From Streptomyces sp. NBC_00554 (GTDB taxonomy: Bacteria; Actinomycetota; Actinomycetes; Streptomycetales; Streptomycetaceae), in contig NZ_CP107799.1 in the NCBI RefSeq assembly GCF_041431135.1, positions 5,270,001 through 5,334,000 of the forward strand: DNA of 64,000 bases, read 5' to 3'. This document shows, one piece after another, positions 35,928-43,211 of this stretch. Position 1 is the stretch's first letter. The number at the start of each line of letters is the position of its first letter. The notes under the pieces are model-generated. The model was not told the origin of the DNA, did no database searches, and saw only the letters and a list, made by a program, of their open reading frames with translations. A program made the translations under genes and the position numbers.

Positions 35928-35973
35928 CGAACGGCCCCGGGACGGGAGACGCGCAACCGTCCGGGGCCGTTCG
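35928..35973 (-). terminator. Terminator of the small Cys-protein gene pair
   Basis: A 13-bp perfect stem (35928-35940 with 35961-35973), extended by further pairing inside, lies 45 bp after the stop of the 69-residue protein on the minus strand. Confidence 0.75.
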
Positions 35974-36017
35974 CTGTCCCGCCCGCCCCCTTTGGCGCGG
36001 GGTACGGGCCGGGCGGT

Positions 36018-36227
36018 CTACCTCTGCGCAGCGCGGTACGCGCGCCACAGATCGTCTGCTGTCGGGCACCGCGTCGCCCCGTGCCCGCAGTCGCCGCACC
36101 CTGAGGCGTGGCCGAGGAAGGCGCGGTACGCGGCCTGCACGCGGTTGAACGTGCCGCTGTCGGCGACCTTCTGCATGTGGCCGGACGAGCTCCCGGAGTC
36201 CCGCCACTCCCACCGCGTGCCGCTCAC
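36018..36227 (-). CDS. Small Cys-rich hypothetical protein (island)
   Basis: A 69-residue protein starting at GTG 36227, which overlaps the stop of the upstream gene (GTGA), so the two are coupled. Its centre VADSGTFNRVQAAYRAFLGHA is helical, followed by GCGDCGHGATRCP, three Cys plus His that could hold a zinc ion, and a C-terminal helix ADDLWRAYRAAQR. Similar proteins recur beside XRE/DUF5753 regulators in Streptomyces accessory regions; no function is known. Confidence 0.65.
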   Translation of the reverse strand: MSGTRWEWRDSGSSSGHMQKVADSGTFNRVQAAYRAFLGHASGCGDCGHGATRCPTADDLWRAYRAAQR

Positions 36228-36424
36228 GCCCGCTGCCGCTTGCGCCCGGGGTGCGGGTGATTGCGGATCTCGACACTGCAGTCCGTCGCACGCGACGCGT
36301 TCCCGGCCGCCACAGCGTCGGCCCGCTGCCGAGCGAGGGCCTGGCAGACACCACAGTCGGGCACCGGGTCGGGGTCTCTGAGGGGAAGTTCGAGCGTGAT
36401 GGGCGGGTCCATGGTCGTCTTCAT
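36224..36424 (-). CDS. Small CxxC hypothetical protein (island)
   Basis: A 66-residue protein from ATG 36424, with GGAGG seven bases upstream. After a hydrophobic-acidic lead (ITLELPLRDPDPVP) comes DCGVCQALARQRADAVAAGN and TDCSVEIRNHPH, giving a CxxC plus a third Cys and His residues, then a basic tail. It is coupled by 4-bp overlap with the next small gene and divergent from the DUF6879 cassette. I know related small proteins only as accessory-region hypotheticals. Confidence 0.68.
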   Translation of the reverse strand: MKTTMDPPITLELPLRDPDPVPDCGVCQALARQRADAVAAGNASRATDCSVEIRNHPHPGRKRQRA

Positions 36425-36547
36425 CCGTGTGCCTCCGCTGGCGTGGGCGTGCCCAGGCACCGGTGCGCGGCGTGTGCACGGGCAGAAGGGTCGGGCTGCC
36501 GCTGGTCACGACGCTAGGAGCGCGGTGTGCGGTGTAGCCAGCAATGT

Positions 36548-36640
36548 GCAGATCTGCTTACGCGGCTTCATCGGCCCAAGTGGTGGCTACTTTGCCCTCT
36601 TGACCGACTCCGCCTCCAGGGTGACGGTGTTGCACACAAC
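36548..36640. promoter_or_regulatory. Divergent control region of the island cassette
   Basis: Between the divergent small gene pair and the DUF6879 cassette lie a perfect palindrome GCAGATCTGC (36548-36557) and GTTG-CACA-CAAC (36629-36640), both with TGCA-type cores. They are plausible operators for the XRE/DUF5753 regulator encoded 0.9 kb downstream. Confidence 0.4.
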
Positions 36641-36666
36641 TGCACATCCCATCGACGGAGGCAGCC

Positions 36667-36927
36667 ATGTCGCTACTGTTCATCGGCATCGACCCCAACA
36701 CCGGGGACAAGCAGAGTCCCACGGTGTGGGTCGACCAGGAGCAGCAAGAACTCGTCTTCCAGGGCTGGACGCCGGGGCCCGAACTGGAGGCGGAATGCGC
36801 CGCATTCGAGGTTCCCGGCCATGCGCAGGGGATCCCGGAAGGCGAGGCAGTGATCCGTATCCCCGCCAGGATGGTGCACATGATCAGGGAGGCGTGCGAT
36901 GCCGTCGAGCGTGCCGACATTCGATGA
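36667..36927 (+). CDS. Small hypothetical partner of DUF6879 protein
   Basis: An 86-residue acidic protein: LLFIGIDPNTGDKQSPTVWV, then EELVFQGW-like and EAVIRIPARMVHMIREACDAVE. It has a good ribosome site (GGAGG) and its end overlaps the next gene by 29 bp, so both are made together. It is a recurring companion of DUF6879 genes in Streptomyces; no fold or function is known. It could be a small antitoxin or an adaptor. Confidence 0.72.
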   Translation: MSLLFIGIDPNTGDKQSPTVWVDQEQQELVFQGWTPGPELEAECAAFEVPGHAQGIPEGEAVIRIPARMVHMIREACDAVERADIR

Positions 36928-37426
36928 GCTGATCGCCAGCTGCACGCGCTCCGCAGTGCACTTGGAGATGCGCGACTCCTACGCCGTCGACTACGAGGAG
37001 GGTCCGTTCGCCGATTGGCGGAACGGGTTCCGTCACAACCCCGGCGACCGCGAGTCCTGGTGGCGTCCGTGGCTGGACCTGATCCAGGAGACCGTAGGCC
37101 GCGGCATCGTCGTGCGCCGAGCCCGGATCGTGTCCGAGCCGGTCAGCGAGTACACGAAGTTCCTGTACGACGGCACCTTCACGAACGTCGCCGCGGGCGA
37201 GCAGGTGCGGTGGCTGCCGCGCCGACGTGCCTCCGACATCGCCCTCCCGGGCAACGACTTCTGGCTCTTCGACGAGCGGTGGGTCCACTGGAACCACTTC
37301 GCCGGCGACGGCTCCTGGACCGGCGAGGAAATCACGGACGACCCGTCCGCCGCCAAGCTCTGCACCGAGGCGTTCGAAGCGGTGTGGGCGCGCGCCACCC
37401 CGCACGACCAGTACGAAATCCACTGA
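36899..37426 (+). CDS. DUF6879 family protein
   Basis: A 175-residue protein with the family landmarks: FDELIASCTRSAVHLEMRDSY, WWRPWLDLIQETVGRGIVVRRARIVSEPVSEYTKF, VRWLPRRRASDIALPGNDFWLFDERWV and a C-terminal WARATPHDQY. The many Trp/Arg and conserved acidic residues suggest an enzyme or nucleic-acid-binding protein, but no activity is known. ATG 36899 follows GGGAGG. It lies between its small partner and an XRE/DUF5753 regulator, a pairing that recurs in actinobacteria and recalls toxin-antitoxin gene order. Confidence 0.85.
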   Translation: MPSSVPTFDELIASCTRSAVHLEMRDSYAVDYEEGPFADWRNGFRHNPGDRESWWRPWLDLIQETVGRGIVVRRARIVSEPVSEYTKFLYDGTFTNVAAGEQVRWLPRRRASDIALPGNDFWLFDERWVHWNHFAGDGSWTGEEITDDPSAAKLCTEAFEAVWARATPHDQYEIH

Positions 37427-37459
37427 CAGACCGACAGCACGCACCGGACAGGCCAGCTC

Positions 37460-38314
37460 ATGCCCATTTCCCCGTCCTCGTCCGCCCAAGCCGCGCGCGA
37501 AGTCGTCGCCCTCCGGCTGCGCGACCTCCGAAAGAACGCTGGGCTGACGGTCGTTGAGCTGGCCGGCCGGTGCGGCTGGCATCACTCCAAGACGTCCCGC
37601 GTCGAGAACGCTGTCACCGCCCCCTCGGCCAAGGACATACGAGCCTGGGCCACCGCCTGCGACGCGGCCGACCAGGCCCAAGACCTGATCACCCAGTCCC
37701 TGAACGCCGAGTCGATGTACAGCGAGTGGCGACACCAGGTGCGCAGGGGGATGAAGCAGCTACAGGACAGCGTGGTGCAGTTCTTCCACGACACCCGCCT
37801 GTTCCGGGTCTACTCCTCGACGATGGTCCCGGGCCTGCTGCAGACCGAGGGGTACGCGGCCGCGCTGCTCAGCAACATTGCCGACTTCCGCGGCATCCCG
37901 TTCAACGACGGCGCCGCGGCCGCAGCTGCCCGGGTCGAACGCTCCCGCATCATCCACGAACCAGGGCATCGCTTCGTCCTGCTCATGGAAGAGTCCGTCT
38001 TGTACCCGCAGCTGGGTGACGAGGACGCGATGGCCGCGCAGCTCGGCTACCTGCTCACCGCTGGGGCGCTGCCTCAGGTGTCGCTGGGAATCGTCCCCAT
38101 GGCCGCGCGCGAGCGACGGCAGTGGCCCATCGAGACGTTCCATGTGTACGACGACACTCTCGTGTCGGTGGAGTTCCTGTCGGCGGAGGTGAACATCACG
38201 CAGCCGTCGGAGATCGTCCTGTACCTGAAGGCCTTCGAGCAGCTGCACAGCATGGCCGTGTACGGGGCCGATGCGCGCGCCTTGATTGTGAAGGCCATCG
38301 ACGCGCTGCGATGA
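37460..38314 (+). CDS. XRE-family regulator with DUF5753 domain (Scr1-type)
   Basis: A 284-residue protein. The N-terminal HTH_31/XRE domain is LRLRDLRKNAGLTVVELAGRCGWHHSKTSRVENAVTAPS (residues ~17-60). The DUF5753 domain follows from about residue 105, with FRVYSSTMVPGLLQTEGYAAAL and the ligand-pocket-like ESVLYPQLGDEDAMAAQLGYL. Scr1-type regulators are annotated as antitoxin-like partners of DUF397 genes; here no DUF397 gene is present and a DUF6879 gene lies 33 bp upstream instead. It probably autoregulates the cassette. Confidence 0.9.
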   Translation: MPISPSSSAQAAREVVALRLRDLRKNAGLTVVELAGRCGWHHSKTSRVENAVTAPSAKDIRAWATACDAADQAQDLITQSLNAESMYSEWRHQVRRGMKQLQDSVVQFFHDTRLFRVYSSTMVPGLLQTEGYAAALLSNIADFRGIPFNDGAAAAAARVERSRIIHEPGHRFVLLMEESVLYPQLGDEDAMAAQLGYLLTAGALPQVSLGIVPMAARERRQWPIETFHVYDDTLVSVEFLSAEVNITQPSEIVLYLKAFEQLHSMAVYGADARALIVKAIDALR

Positions 38315-38714
38315 CGCCAGGCACGCGGCAGTTCACGGCTCCTCAGGCGGCAACAACGAGGCCCGCGTCATCAGAGCCCGGCTCCACAAGAGGCCATGAT
38401 GCACGAGGAGTTGGTGCCGTAGTAGTGGTCAGAGAAGTTTACGAGCCGAACAGCGCAAGGGTCGCGTCGAGAGCGCGGCCAGTCTGCCGAGGGCGCACAA
38501 CAGAACTTTGCAGTCTGGCAGTTGGGGTGCGCGAGGTAGGGCATACAGGAGGAAGAGATGCGACCTGCGGTGACGCGTTGGGGACGGTGGCCCCTGTCTT
38601 GGTATGGATGCGGTCGCACGTTCGACGGTGAGCAGTAGCCGGTCGACAAGGGGACCTGCTCTGGTCCCCGGGCACTCTCCACAGGTGGCGCATCCGCCCG
38701 TTCGCGTCGGGCCC
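38315..38714. other. No gene seen (island)
   Basis: A 400-bp space between two genes that converge on it. Frames are interrupted or have no codon bias; a few short minus-strand stretches look protein-like but share no frame. It could be a decayed gene. Confidence 0.4.
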
Positions 38715-39896
38715 TCAGCTTTCGGTGCTTGGCTGACGCCGGGGAAAAGCGTCCCCGATCGGCCAGTGCTCAGGCAGACCAAGAGACGTGTGGATGGGGC
38801 GAGCCGCGGGCTGGCGTTCGATGCGAATATCGACCAATTGTGCCGTTTCCCAGGTGGGGAGAACGGGGGCCGGGAGCGAGTCAGGTGCGGGGCTTTGCCA
38901 GAGGACTGGGACCTTCTTCGCCCAGGTCCAAGGTGCCGGGTTGTCGACGGTCAGTACGCCGCTGACCCGGCTATGGGTGTGATCTTGCGCAGCAGTCCAG
39001 TAGCCGTCGGCATTGCGACCGAACGTCGATCCGGTGCGGTGGACGGACTCGACCGAGGTCCCGTACAACGCGCTCTCGGTGTCCTCATCTTCGGGAAAGA
39101 CCGCCGAATTACCAACCGCCACGATGAATGGCAGCGCCAAGTCGCCGTACTTGCTGCCCTTCTTTCTCACGGCTTTGAGTACTCGATCTGAGTCATCGGC
39201 GACCCACACAGAGGGATGGAAGCCGATTGTCCTGCTCGTCGGATCGCCTCGCCTGCCGGGGCTGCGGGGGATCGCCTCGAAGCTGAGGCGCCAACCTGCC
39301 TCCTGCCAGGTATGCCTGGGTAGCGGCACCTTCTGCTCATACTCGGCAGTGACCTGGTCGGGGTCCAAGCTTGCCAGCCATCGTGTCAGCTCGTTCTTCA
39401 ACCGCCGTTGCTGCGGCGTGGTCGAGCCAACGCTGTCAACCTTGTATGCCACGTAGAAGTTTGGGCTCGGAACGCGGTCAATCGCGTCCACCACCTGAGG
39501 CGGGAGCGAGCTGCTCCCGGTTGCGTCCAGATTCTCGGCTGTCCAGATCGCCTCGACAATGAATTGATTGTCGCCACGGGTGACCAGGAAGTCTGGGTAC
39601 TTGCCTCCTGTGCCTACTTGCTGCTCGATCTCCACGGTGCAACCGGAGCCGAGCAGCATCTCATGTACGTACAGCTCCCACAACGCGGAGAAGACGTTCG
39701 CGTCGGAATTGCGATCCCGTAGCCGACTACGCAGGCCGGGCTGAGTATCGGGGGGAAAGTGCGACCACCACTCGTTGATCACATCTCGAACCTGGTCCCA
39801 GAACGGACCGGCGATCCGTTCGAAGAACTCGGCATCCGACTCTGATGCTCGCTTCGGTGCCGCATCTGTCCGATGTCGGCCTATGTACACGCCCAT
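38715..39896 (-). CDS. Putative PD-(D/E)xK-superfamily protein (island, possible defence gene)
   Basis: A 393-residue soluble protein from ATG 39896. Near residues 70-120 it reads ALWELYVHEMLLGSG, then GKYPDFLVTRGDN and FIVEAIW, i.e. a helix with ELY-HE, then PD...xEx, the order of restriction-endonuclease-like folds. The usual Lys of (D/E)xK is not seen (VEA), so catalysis is uncertain. The C-terminal 200 residues have no recognised domain. Codon use is less GC-biased than its neighbours. There is no ribosome site, but a TACGAT block 8 bp upstream suggests a leaderless mRNA. It is an orphan nuclease or defence protein by inference only. Confidence 0.6.
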   Translation of the reverse strand: MGVYIGRHRTDAAPKRASESDAEFFERIAGPFWDQVRDVINEWWSHFPPDTQPGLRSRLRDRNSDANVFSALWELYVHEMLLGSGCTVEIEQQVGTGGKYPDFLVTRGDNQFIVEAIWTAENLDATGSSSLPPQVVDAIDRVPSPNFYVAYKVDSVGSTTPQQRRLKNELTRWLASLDPDQVTAEYEQKVPLPRHTWQEAGWRLSFEAIPRSPGRRGDPTSRTIGFHPSVWVADDSDRVLKAVRKKGSKYGDLALPFIVAVGNSAVFPEDEDTESALYGTSVESVHRTGSTFGRNADGYWTAAQDHTHSRVSGVLTVDNPAPWTWAKKVPVLWQSPAPDSLPAPVLPTWETAQLVDIRIERQPAARPIHTSLGLPEHWPIGDAFPRRQPSTES

Positions 39897-40268
39897 GACG
39901 AACGATCGTAGATTGCTCCGCGCGGCGCTCTCACCCGTTTTCTGCAGCGTCCCGGTGACCCCCTTGGGTTGATTCCGAGGTGTCGCCGTCGTCCGCACGC
40001 CCTTGACGACCGTGCGCCGTCACTCGCTGCCGACGGAGACGCAGAGTAAATGATCAGCGGTGCCTGTTCAGAACTGACCAGCACCTGCGGCTGTTCCGAA
40101 ACGGAACGCGCCGACTCGGAACGTCGGCTCCGCTCCGAACGGAACGCCGCGCCCTTTCGCCACCAGGCCGGCCGCAGCGATCCAGCCCAGCGGTGACAGC
40201 GGTCTCGGCTGCCGAGCGCCCTGGCCTGGCGCCGACCGCCCGCAGCCAAGTCGGAGCGAGCGCAGGGG
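39897..40268. other. Island spacer with iteron-like GGAAC motifs
   Basis: No gene is supported. At 40093-40107 a perfect inverted repeat GTTCCG-AAA-CGGAAC is followed by CGGAACG and, at 40133-40145, CTCCGAACGGAAC, giving a cluster of related CGGAAC units. This could be a protein-binding array (operator, excision or replication control). Confidence 0.4.
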
Positions 40269-40433
40269 TCAGCCCTGGTGTTCCTCCTGCTCGTCCCGCA
40301 AGGCGTCGCGCACGGAGCGCCAGGCGCGGATTGCGTTACCGATGTCCACCAACAGCCCTCGGAGTTGGCGAATCAGAACCCGCGCAGCACAAATGGCAGT
40401 AACGACTTCGACTTCCACCGCGAGCCCGCTCAT
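40269..40433 (-). CDS. Small hypothetical protein (island), uncertain
   Basis: A 54-residue frame, SGLAVEVEVVTAICAARVLI then RQLRGLLVDIGNAIRAWRSVRDALRDEQ. It has an amphipathic N-terminal half and a charged helical C-terminus. GGGGAG lies 6 nt before ATG 40433. The frame is open further upstream to 40622, with one TTA codon in that part. Codon bias is moderate. It may be a real phage/plasmid-type small gene or chance. Confidence 0.35.
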   Translation of the reverse strand: MSGLAVEVEVVTAICAARVLIRQLRGLLVDIGNAIRAWRSVRDALRDEQEEHQG

Positions 40434-40928
40434 CGACTGCTCCCCACCTCGGGCACCAGCCTCTCCGCCTCGCACCGCGAAGTCCTTACCCCGCTGGGCA
40501 AATTTCGTGATCACCTCGGCTTCACCCACGCGATCAGACGGACACGCGGCTGAACCCAACGAGCCGAGCTTCTTTAAGGCACTGCGTACAAGACTCGCCG
40601 CCGTGAGGGCGCGGGTCGGCATCAGAGTTGATGCATTTGCTGATCTTGAAGATCCGCGTCACGGGAACGAGGCTGAGCCGATGCACCCAGGCTGCCCGTC
40701 GAACGGGCCGGTGTCCGTAGGGTCGAGCCTAATTTTTGTGATCTTGGATGGATCCGCAAGCGTGGCCCGTCCGGGGTGTTCCGTGCAGTTCATGCGGGGT
40801 GCTCGGCGTGAGCGGACGGTCCGGCAGGAGCCGTCAGGCACCGAACCCCGACGCATGGCGAAGTCCTCCTGGCCAGGCGGTTTCGGACGCCAAGAGAGCA
40901 TCCGGAATCACCCGTCATGCTCTGGCCA
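40434..40928. other. Island end next to attR; no gene seen
   Basis: This stretch, where an integrase gene would be expected, has no frame resembling a tyrosine or serine recombinase on either strand. It has mixed composition and a TTTTTGTG stretch near 40733. Confidence 0.4.
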
Positions 40929-40976
40929 GGACTTTTGATCCATTGGTTGTGGGTTCGAGTCCCACAGGGTCTACCG
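40929..40976 (+). repeat. attR: displaced 3' half of tRNA-Lys
   Basis: A 48-bp copy (one mismatch) of the tRNA-Lys 3' half at 35135-35182. It lacks a 5' half, so it is not a tRNA gene. It marks the right end of the island. Confidence 0.85.
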
Positions 40977-40978
40977 GG

Positions 40979-41012
40979 AAGCCCCAGTTCAGAGCGTTCT
41001 GAGCTGGGGCTT
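40979..41012 (+). terminator. Original chromosomal terminator of tRNA-Lys
   Basis: A hairpin with a 9-bp outer stem (40979-40987 with 41004-41012) directly beyond attR. It is homologous to the element-borne hairpin beyond attL. Confidence 0.7.
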
Positions 41013-41174
41013 TGGTGTGTTTCGGGGGCGGGGTGGTCCGTGGTCCGCAGTCATCCCGCCCGTCCGATTCGCACGGAGTGGTGACAGTGCCCCATAGCGG
41101 CCGCGACGGGCGTAGCGGCGCGGAAGACTTCCCCTCTCGCGCACCGCGCGGCATGCCACACGCCGAGGGGGACC

Positions 41175-41762
41175 ATGACCGACAAGCTTCAGCGCCCGTT
41201 GCGCCCCGACGAGGAACTCGTCCGCTTCCACAACGGCGACACCCTCGACAACATCCCGATCGTCCGGCTGCCGATTCCGTCGAGTCGTCGGCCGTTCCTG
41301 TGGTGGGGGGCCGTGATCGTGCCTGTGGCCGTGTTCGGTGCGCTTGCCGGGGCCGCTGTCGCTCACATCGAGGGTGACAGTGACAGCTCGGCGCAGGATG
41401 ACGGGAAGTCATCTGCGGTCGGGAGCACGCCATTGCGGGAGTCCGAGCCGGAGGCCGGGCCCGAACAGGTCAGCGTGATCCAGGCGCCCAAGGTCCAGGG
41501 CGATGTGGCCACCTCGTTCTGCCTCGTCTACACCGGCTCGTGGAGCAGCGGCGCCAGGGAGGCGGTCCTGTTGATCGAGGCACCGGCCTATCAGTGCACC
41601 GACCTGCTGCGGTACGCGCCGGAGGACGGCGGGGCGTTCTCGGAAGTTCCGGTGTTGTGCCAGACCCCGGCGCGTGCCGCGGTGTTGAGCTTCGCGGAGA
41701 GCTCAGGGTGGTGGGGCGGAGAGGTGTACTTCACCTGCCTGACGCGGCACAGCGGGGCCTAG
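41175..41762 (+). CDS. Single-pass membrane protein with extracytoplasmic domain, hypothetical
   Basis: A 195-residue protein: a ~45-residue charged cytosolic lead, one membrane segment (FLWWGAVIVPVAVFGALAGAAVA), then a Ser/Glu/Asp-rich linker and a ~100-residue outer domain. That domain has four Cys (FCLVYTG, YQCTDLL, VLCQTPA, FTCLTRHS) that could form two disulfides. GGGGGA precedes the ATG. It lies just outside the right island end and is convergent with ribA. The function is unknown. Confidence 0.7.
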   Translation: MTDKLQRPLRPDEELVRFHNGDTLDNIPIVRLPIPSSRRPFLWWGAVIVPVAVFGALAGAAVAHIEGDSDSSAQDDGKSSAVGSTPLRESEPEAGPEQVSVIQAPKVQGDVATSFCLVYTGSWSSGAREAVLLIEAPAYQCTDLLRYAPEDGGAFSEVPVLCQTPARAAVLSFAESSGWWGGEVYFTCLTRHSGA

Positions 41763-41793
41763 GCCGCCGGTCCGGTGCCGCGAGTTGGAGGGG

Positions 41794-42420
41794 TCAGCCC
41801 GCCGTGAGCTCCGGGAGCGGAAGCGTGTGGTGGGTCTGGAGGACCTTCGCGCGGAGGTAGCGGACGTTGTGGGCTGTGGTGAAGACGCCTGTCGGGACCC
41901 GGTGGGAGACGTCGATGCCCAAGTCGCGGAGCTGCTCGGCCTTGTCGGGGTTGTTGGAGAGCAGGTCCAGGGAGTCGATGCCCAGGGCCTGGAGCATCTG
42001 GGCGGCCGCCGTGTAGTCGCGGGCGTCCTCGGGGAGGCCGAGCGCGGCGTTCGCGGCGTAGGTGTCGAGGCCCTGGTCCTGGAGGGCGTACGCGTCGAGC
42101 TTGTTGTAGAGGCCGATGCCGCGGCCTTCCTGGCGGAGGTAGAGCAGGACGCCGCCGCGCTCCGCTATCCGTTCCACCGCCTCGCGCAGCTGCGGGCCGC
42201 AGTCGCAGCGGGCCGAGCCGAAGACGTCGCCGGTCAGGCACTCGGAGTGCAGTCGCACCAGCGGGTTCGCCCCGGGTTCGCCCAGGACGACGGCCAGGTG
42301 TTCCAGGCCGTCGGTGAGGCCGTGGAAGGTGACCAGCTCCGCGTCGACCGAGTAGCCGTCGCCGAAACGCAGGGGCACGGTGACTCGGGTGCGCACCGTG
42401 GCGGTGGGGTAGTCGCGCAT
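41794..42420 (-). CDS. ribA: GTP cyclohydrolase II
   Basis: RibA opens the imidazole ring of GTP, the first step of riboflavin synthesis. The 208-residue stand-alone protein has the zinc site SECLTGDVFGSARCDCG, YLRQEGRGIGLYNKLDAYALQD (catalytic Arg/Tyr) and LGIDSLDLLSNNPDK (GTP recognition). ATG 42420 is preferred since GGAGAG lies just upstream; the longer frame is not conserved. No FMN riboswitch is seen. A candidate MarR site lies in its promoter region, linking it to the reductase-deaminase gene beyond. Confidence 0.93.
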   Translation of the reverse strand: MRDYPTATVRTRVTVPLRFGDGYSVDAELVTFHGLTDGLEHLAVVLGEPGANPLVRLHSECLTGDVFGSARCDCGPQLREAVERIAERGGVLLYLRQEGRGIGLYNKLDAYALQDQGLDTYAANAALGLPEDARDYTAAAQMLQALGIDSLDLLSNNPDKAEQLRDLGIDVSHRVPTGVFTTAHNVRYLRAKVLQTHHTLPLPELTAG

Positions 42421-42500
42421 GTTGTCTCTCCGGTCCGGCGGGTTCGTGCCAGCTTGTGTTTCAGATTTGAAGCACATCCTTGGAGGGAGACAGTACACGC

Positions 42501-42518
42501 TGCTTTAAAGTTCAAGCA
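42501..42518. promoter_or_regulatory. Candidate MarR operator in the ribA promoter
   Basis: TGCTT...AAGCA inverted repeat containing AAAGTTCAAGCAA, similar to AAAGTTGAACCAA in the MarR/ribD-like intergenic region. It lies about 80 bp before the ribA start. Confidence 0.4.
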
Positions 42519-42587
42519 ATACGTTTTGCGGCTTACGCAGTCACTTGTAAGCGTCTTGTACGTCTCACCGCTCGCGCGGCCCGCGCC

Positions 42588-43097
42588 TCATGGTGTGGAT
42601 GAACGCCGCCGCCACGGCAGATCTTCCCCGTAAGTCCCGGGAGTTTCCCCCTGGATCCCCCGCGCGATGCTCTCGCAGATCTCCTCCAGCTGCCCCACCT
42701 GCTCGGGGGTCAACCGGTCGAAGAGCGCCCGCCGTACCGTCTCCACATGCCCCGGCGCCGTCCGCTCCAGGACGGCCATGCCCTCGTCCGTGAGCACGGC
42801 GACATGCCCGCGCTTGTCGGTGGGGCAGCCCTCCCGGCGTACCGTGCCGTCGTTCTCCAGCCGGGTCACGGCGTACGTCAGCCGACTGCGGGTGATCTTC
42901 AGGACCTCGGCGAGGTCGGTCATCCGCAGCCGCCGGTCCGGCGCTTCCGAGAGCATGGCGAGGATGGAGTAGTAAAGGTGGGGCATTCCCGCCTGTGCCT
43001 GGAGCTGCCGGTCGATCGCGTCCTCCAGGAGCGAGGTCGCGGAGATGTACGAGCGCCAGGCGCGCTGTTCGGCGGGGGAGAGCCAGCGGGTCGTCAT
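42588..43097 (-). CDS. MarR family transcriptional regulator
   Basis: A 169-residue winged-helix regulator. After an N-terminal dimerisation helix (SPAEQRAWRSYISATSLLEDAIDRQLQAQ) come the recognition region RRLRMTDLAEVLKITRSRLTYAVTRLENDG and the wing REGCPTDKRGHVAVLTDEG. The C-terminal helices complete the dimer. GGGGG lies just before ATG 43097. It sits between ribA and the divergent reductase-deaminase gene, and likely represses them and itself. Confidence 0.92.
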   Translation of the reverse strand: MTTRWLSPAEQRAWRSYISATSLLEDAIDRQLQAQAGMPHLYYSILAMLSEAPDRRLRMTDLAEVLKITRSRLTYAVTRLENDGTVRREGCPTDKRGHVAVLTDEGMAVLERTAPGHVETVRRALFDRLTPEQVGQLEEICESIARGIQGETPGTYGEDLPWRRRSSTP

Positions 43098-43121
43098 GCC
43101 CCCAGTGTAGGTATTGTTTAA

Positions 43122-43136
43122 AAGTTGAACCAACTT
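43122..43136. promoter_or_regulatory. Candidate MarR operator between marR and the ribD-like gene
   Basis: A perfect inverted repeat AAGTTG-AAC-CAACTT, followed by further CAACTTGAA-type units up to about 43175. The region is AT-rich against the genome and lies in the divergent promoter. Confidence 0.5.
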
Positions 43137-43211
43137 GAAGCAACTTGAATCAGCCTGATCGACTACTTGAACCACTGAGAGCCGAGAGCTCGGAGCTGGA
43201 GGGTGCGCCCC

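Larger units (their letters stand above)
35135..40976. mobile_element. tRNA-Lys-integrated genomic island without visible integrase
   Basis: Bounded by the 48-bp direct repeats, 5.8 kb from end to end. It holds small lipoprotein, Cys-rich, DUF6879, XRE/DUF5753 and nuclease-like genes typical of accessory DNA, with lower G+C especially at 38.7-40.2 kb. No integrase, excisionase, replication or transfer gene can be recognised. It is either a remnant after internal deletion or a small satellite mobilised by a recombinase encoded elsewhere. Confidence 0.75.

Noticed and set aside
38122..38714. Short frames on both strands between the XRE gene and the nuclease-like gene
   Set aside because: They overlap real genes or lack codon bias, and fragments that look protein-like lie in different frames.
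40929..40976. A second tRNA-Lys gene
   Set aside because: Only the 3' half exists; no 5' acceptor strand or D-arm precedes it. Treated as attR.
42421..42590. FMN riboswitch before ribA
   Set aside because: None of the conserved RFN-element blocks could be found in the leader.
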